A stretch of DNA of 64,000 nucleotides from assembly GCA_033816765.1 (NCBI GenBank), contig CM066288.1:868001-932000 (forward strand), written 5' to 3'. This document shows, piece by piece, positions 59,814 through 64,000 of this stretch. Made by a program: the position numbers and the translations under genes. Below the pieces are notes generated by a model, which saw nothing but the letters and a program-made list of their open reading frames with translations, was not told where the DNA came from and ran no database searches. Position 1 is the first letter of the stretch. Each line of letters starts with the position of its first letter. The stretch comes from Nothopassalora personata (Eukaryota > Ascomycota > Dothideomycetes > Mycosphaerellales > Mycosphaerellaceae).

Positions 59814-61507
59814 ATGACTGCCAGGTCCACTTTCGGTCTTCCACAGCTCGTACGGCGCTTTCTCCCGCCAGCAAACACTAACATGGCAACAAACTACAGT
59901 GCAGTACCGGCGGGCGTGAAGAATGACGAGATTAGACCGGCCATCAACCTCCTCCGAGGGTGGCCGAGCAGCTCACTTTTGCCCGTCGATCTAATAAAAG
60001 AGGCAGCTCATGCAGTACTCTCCGATACTTCAGTGGCTTACGATGGGCTCTGGTACGGACCCGATCCTGGCTATGAACCAGCCAGAGAGGCTATTGCTTC
60101 CTGGCTGACTTCCTTCTACCAGCCCAGGTTGCCAATTTCAGCCGGGCGAATATGCATCACCGGCGGTGCCTCGCAGAGTCTTGCATGTCTGCTCAACGTT
60201 TATACCGATCCGGAATACACGCGCAATGTCTGGTTCGTGGCACCTGCCTACATGCTAGCATTCCGAATCTTTGAAGACGCTGGGTTTCATGGAGACAAGC
60301 AGCGTGCGGTGCCTGAGACCGAAGAAGGCATAGATATTGAGTACCTACGCAAGGAGATCGAGAAGAGCGAGGAAAAAGCAAAGAAGCACGGCAATACGGC
60401 ACCTCGATACAAGCCGCACAGAGAGCGCGCGAAGGTCTACAAGCATGTCCTGTACTGCGTTCCTACATTCTCAAACCCTTCTTCGAGGACGATGACTCTC
60501 AGGAAGCGGTGGGAGCTCGTGCGACTGGCACGAGAGTATGATATGCTGGTGACATGCGATGATGTTTATGACTTCCTCCAGTGGCCAGCAGATGCGTCTC
60601 AGGACCAGTTCACTGGATCAGGGACAAAGCTCGAGACTTTGAACACATCACACTTGCCGCGCTTGGTGGACGTGGACCGCGACCTGGACGGCGGACCCGA
60701 GCGAGATGGTGCTGATGGATTTGGTAATGTGTGCTCCAATGGCACTTTCTCCAAATTACTCGGACCAGGCCTTCGGTGCGGCTGGGTCGAGAGTACAGAG
60801 AAGTTCTCCTATGGCGTATCTCAAGCGTAAGTACTACATTTCCTGTCTCTGCACCTGACATCTCGGGTAGCGCTGTACCTGCATCAGTGGGTACAGTACG
60901 CTGGTAGCAAGACAACGTTTGACCATGTTTTCGTGCTTCCTGCGCTTTGTATGACATGGAAACATACCGAAATACTGATGCACAGATTGACAGAGGCGCT
61001 CAACGGTCCGGTGGTGCTCCATCACAGCTTACGAGCATTTACATTTCGAGAATGCTGGTCACAGGCCAGGTCCAAAAGCATATCTCAAATGTCCTACAAG
61101 CGGCTTACGCCTCAAGATACAGCACTATGGCGAATGCGGCGAGAGAGTACTTACTACCACTTGGCTTCAGTTTGCCACAGCCGGATCGGGATGTCGTTGG
61201 TGGGTATTTCATGTGGTTGGGCCTCCCACAGGAGATCAAGGCCATTGAGTTGACGAAGAAGTGCCAAGAAGACGAGGCGTTGATCATTGCGCCTGGAAAC
61301 ATTTTCGAGGTGCCCGGGGATAGTATTGCGAAGTTTGAGCATGACATACGTTTGTGCTTTGCTTTCGAAGATGAGCCTAAGCTGCGTGAAGGCGTGAGGA
61401 GGATCGGTGTTGTTGCCAAGAGGCTCCTTGCAGGTGCACAATCGACTGGCGATTATGTCATGGTGCCAAAAGCAGAAGATGACGATACACTCCAGAGCTT
61501 CATGTGA
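59814..61507 (+). CDS. PLP-dependent class I/II aminotransferase
   Basis: Exons 59814-60826 and 60994-61507 give 508 residues; the 167-nt intron has a GTAAGT donor and TTGACAG acceptor and restores YGVSQAGAQRSGGAPSQL. Two ATGs compete: 59814 (MTARSTFGLPQLVRRFLPPA, possibly a mitochondrial leader) and 59883 (MATNYSAVPAGVKND). Fold-type I features are AINLLRGWPSSSLLP, CITGGASQSLACLLNVYTDP, CVPTFSNPSSRTMTLRKRWE (substrate/PLP Asn), LVTCDDVYDFLQW (PLP-N Asp and Tyr) and the Schiff-base Lys314 in NGTFSKLLGPGLRCGW. The C-terminal domain has VGGYFMWLGLP. It resembles the fungal group around yeast YER152C and 2-aminoadipate-type transaminases. The actual amino donor is not known. Confidence 0.87.
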
Positions 61508-61910
61508 GGTTGACGCTGCGTCGACTACATTATGCCGCCCAGCATGGTGGATCAAACGGGTAGCCGCCAGGGTTCGGGTTCAGCGCTTAGCGCAAATGAC
61601 AGGATCCCACGACCTGTTCGCACTTTAAGCGAATATGCAGCTGTCTTCAGCGCTTGCAATTGCGGCACAGCTGCAGTATTTTGGTAATCCCAGTACGCGA
61701 GAATGATGTGGTACGACAATCTGTGTGTCAACCCGGCTTGAATGACACCTACGTGTAATTGGTCCTGTCACAAAACCCTTACAGATTGCAGGCTCGATTG
61801 GCTCCATTGAGGAGCAAGGATTGCCCATCATGCCCGCGATGAACAGTATCTCGTGGACTACGGTATCAGGAATCGTTCGCCGGATCAGTCTGAACCTCTG
61901 ACTCGGGGAA
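61508..61910. other. gene-less stretch, perhaps the lost start of the DUF3176 gene
   Basis: No clear coding piece. The DUF3176 protein normally has an N-terminal cytosolic part, which would lie here. Confidence 0.35.
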
Positions 61911-63509
61911 ATACTAGCACTTCTGACTAGTGCGTTGTCTACTGGAACTATTCTTTTACTCCTCCCACTGTATGATGGGAAGCCGATACCACGATGGAGC
62001 TATGGGCTCACAGTCAACGTTGTGGTCTCGATTCTACCCGGTATTTCGAGATCTTCGATCGTATTGCCAACTGCAGAAGCCATACGCTAGTTGAAGTGGT
62101 GCTGGTACTGGACACGCGAGAGACGAGTCCTGGATTTTGAGCGCTTTGATAGTGCCAGTCGCGGACCTTGGGGTAGTCCTGGTACTTCTATGCACGCGAG
62201 AATTGTGGAGTGCTGTCTCGATCGCGGCGGCTTTGACAGTCGCTGCCATTGCGATTGGGCCTCTATTCCAGCAGATCCCGGTCTATTCACTTCAGACGAA
62301 CACAGCTGGGGTTGCATCGACGTTCCGAAGTGTATTCTTCAACTATGTCGATACTGACGGCAACGCGGATCCATTTATCAGTTCTCAGACCAAGGGTGCT
62401 GTCTATGCTGGCCTGTTTAGCGGAGTGGAGTCTCTTGTATCTTGTATCTACACTTTGGCCGGATTGTCCTACCGGTCATTGTACCTAGCCAGCATTCTCT
62501 TCCTTGGGAATATGCAGTACTTGTGTAAATCTCACCGCAAAGCTCTACCAGCAAGCTGGCTTGTACTGGATGTTACCGAAGAACAATGGTGGTGCCCCCC
62601 TGTCGCTTTAGACGAGCCCTTCGGCAACTGGTTGGCTGACATCGGGACAGTACAACAGTCTTGCTTTTGATCAAGGTTTCGCCAACCAGAGTATGGCGGA
62701 CCTGTGCTATGTATGCGCCACCCTTACCTGCCAGTAGCATTGTCAATGCAAGTGCGAATGCTTTCGAATGTGTCTTTTGGCCTTGTATCAAGACGTCTGG
62801 AGCCGCTATGGTCAATGGTGCCTGCAAGAGACGATCGTGGATTCCTGGCCGCCATTGACCACCAGACCGGCCAGCAACCCCTAAGTACAGCCCATGTGTG
62901 GCTGTGTGTGGCGATTCGGCTGCGAGCATTACGACAGTTCTGGCATACGTGATTCCTCCCATCGGAGGCGATCTCACGATCGAGCCGCCTCAACCTCTCG
63001 AGACTTTCGCCATCAATCTGGATGCTTATAACCTCCTTCGTAACTGGTTGGCAGGCCTGCTCGGGCTCCATTACAACAGCGACTACAACCTCAATGCGAA
63101 CATGGTCCAAGCCATCAATGATCTTGGACAGGCATTCTACTCTGGTCAATTAGTCTCGCCTAACATAACACATGCGTGGCAAATGAACGGGCCAGCTGAC
63201 ACATTCGATGGCCTCGCTACCAGTATGGCCAACTACATGCGAAAGCTCTCCGGCTCACACCTTGCAGGAAAAAGCACCGCAACGAAAATGCAGATGATCG
63301 TGCGTGCGCGCTGGGAATAAGCGATACTGACAGTAGCTCTGCTTGCCCTGACTCTGGGGTTCCTCGTGCTTACTATCGTCTTGACGTTGAGACGGGGAGT
63401 TTCGATATGGAAGAGCTCCAGTCTAGCCTATGTACTACACGGGCTAGACGATGAGAGCTGTGAAGCTCTGACGGCTCGTCGATTCAATCAGATCGAGACT
63501 AAGGCCTGA
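61911..63509 (+). pseudogene. decayed DUF3176 fungal membrane protein gene
   Basis: From 61911 the frame gives ILALLTSALSTGTILLLLPL, YDGKPIPRWSYGLTVNVVVS and SIVLPTAEAIR, then TAG at 62088-62090, then LKWCWYWTRERRVLDFERFD and SASRGPWGS. Family members have Gln before LKW, so CAG probably became TAG. Near 62160 the frame shifts and continues as VLLCTRELWSAVSIAAALTV, AAIAIGPLFQQIPVYSL. From 62898 another frame has ETFAINLDAYNLLRNWLAGL and MIVRARWE, then TAA at 63318-63320, then a final membrane segment (LALTLGFLVLTIVLTLRRGV) and SIWKSSSLAYVLHGL to TGA at 63509. The order matches DUF3176 proteins: N-terminal helices, a large outer part, a C-terminal helix. Function of the family is unknown. Confidence 0.7.
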
Positions 63510-64000
63510 GGGTTCCAGCATGAAGATCAGATTGGATGCGGCAAGATGGGGTTGGTTCGGTGTGCAAAGCTGAATGTCGCTGTCAAGCAGACCTCGATCT
63601 TCGTCAGAAGTCCCCCTCACCTCTCGAAGGCTTGTCCCGCTAAGATGGGTGTGACAACCGACCAGCAGCTGGTCCTCTCACATGGCCTTTGCGCACTTGT
63701 TGCACAGCTGCACCCAGCCGTTCCAAATGACAATGTAGCGCGTAACTTCGTGATACAGACAGGCGCATGCGTGTAAGCTCAACATACCCTGCAGTACGAT
63801 GCGGGGACCGTAGGACAACCACACGCGCGCCTCGTCATGCGCCTTGTTGCAGACTATGATTTTGGGGCCGTCAGGAGCGGTATTGTCTTGAGTCGAGGGA
63901 GATGGCCCAGAGAAGCAGCAGCATCGAAGTCGAACAGCCATTTGCGCCATCTGCTGACTGGACGTCGAAGCGTCTTCCAGGGCATCCCATGCAAACGTTC
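63510..64000. other. right-edge stretch without a defined gene
   Basis: Short overlapping frames on both strands. The minus frame at 63678-63950 starts MAQMAVRLRCCCFSGPSPST and could be the end or start of a gene crossing the edge, but nothing supports it. Confidence 0.35.

Overview
The window reads as nuclear DNA of a filamentous ascomycete, most likely a dothideomycete. That placement is inferred from gene content and style; no marker gene here settles it. Genes are dense and lie on both strands. Introns are short (mostly 49-110 nt) with GT-AG ends and CTAAC/CTGAC-like branch points. The genes are typical fungal housekeeping genes mixed with fungal-only families. I saw no tRNA, rRNA or CRISPR array.

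Layout. 0-9.4 kb is a compact housekeeping block: the end of a nuclear protein with two SUMO-interaction-like motifs, a small GPI-anchored wall protein, a DUF1772 membrane protein, ACH1 (CoA hydrolase/transferase), a peroxisomal 3-ketoacyl-CoA thiolase, a cupin, proteasome subunit alpha-6 and VPS55. 9.4-20.4 kb holds a long coiled-coil protein, DBP6 (ribosome biogenesis helicase) divergent from GPI3 (first enzyme of GPI-anchor synthesis), and a Mn-type cation diffusion facilitator. 20.4-28.6 kb is an accessory island: a 2.4-kb inverted-repeat DNA transposon with two convergent ORFs, an MFS transporter gene with one nonsense codon, and a decayed glycoside hydrolase gene. 29-33.4 kb has an Atos-type nuclear protein, a perfect 25-bp inverted repeat and an orphan ORF. 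34-37.1 kb has a small F-box-like protein and a broken Baeyer-Villiger monooxygenase gene. 37.2-42.3 kb has glyoxalase II, a GTPBP1-type GTPase, a small conserved protein and TOM22. 45-49 kb has an ATF/CREB-type bZIP factor and a Sec2-type Rab exchange factor. 49.3-51.9 kb is a HET-domain pseudogene. 52-61.5 kb has an LCAT-like alpha/beta hydrolase, a large fungal-specific protein and a PLP aminotransferase. 61.9-63.5 kb is a DUF3176 pseudogene.

How the parts fit. ACH1 and the thiolase are tail-to-tail neighbours in acetyl-CoA and fatty-acid metabolism. The thiolase carries a PTS2 peroxisomal signal, and two CCTCGG fatty-acid-response cores lie in the promoter it shares with the cupin gene. 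GPI3 makes anchors of the kind the small wall protein at 1.4-2.0 kb would need. Five accessory genes (MFS, glycoside hydrolase, monooxygenase, HET, DUF3176) are broken while the core genes are intact. Several of the breaks are TAG where the family has Trp or Gln, which fits G:C to A:T change in CpA context, the direction of repeat-induced point mutation (RIP).

The most unusual object is the transposon at 21,935-24,377. Each long inverted repeat is followed at once by the start of an inward-facing ORF. The minus ORF has the DNA-binding part of a Tc1/mariner-type transposase but no catalytic domain. The plus ORF is an intact 540-aa protein I do not recognise.
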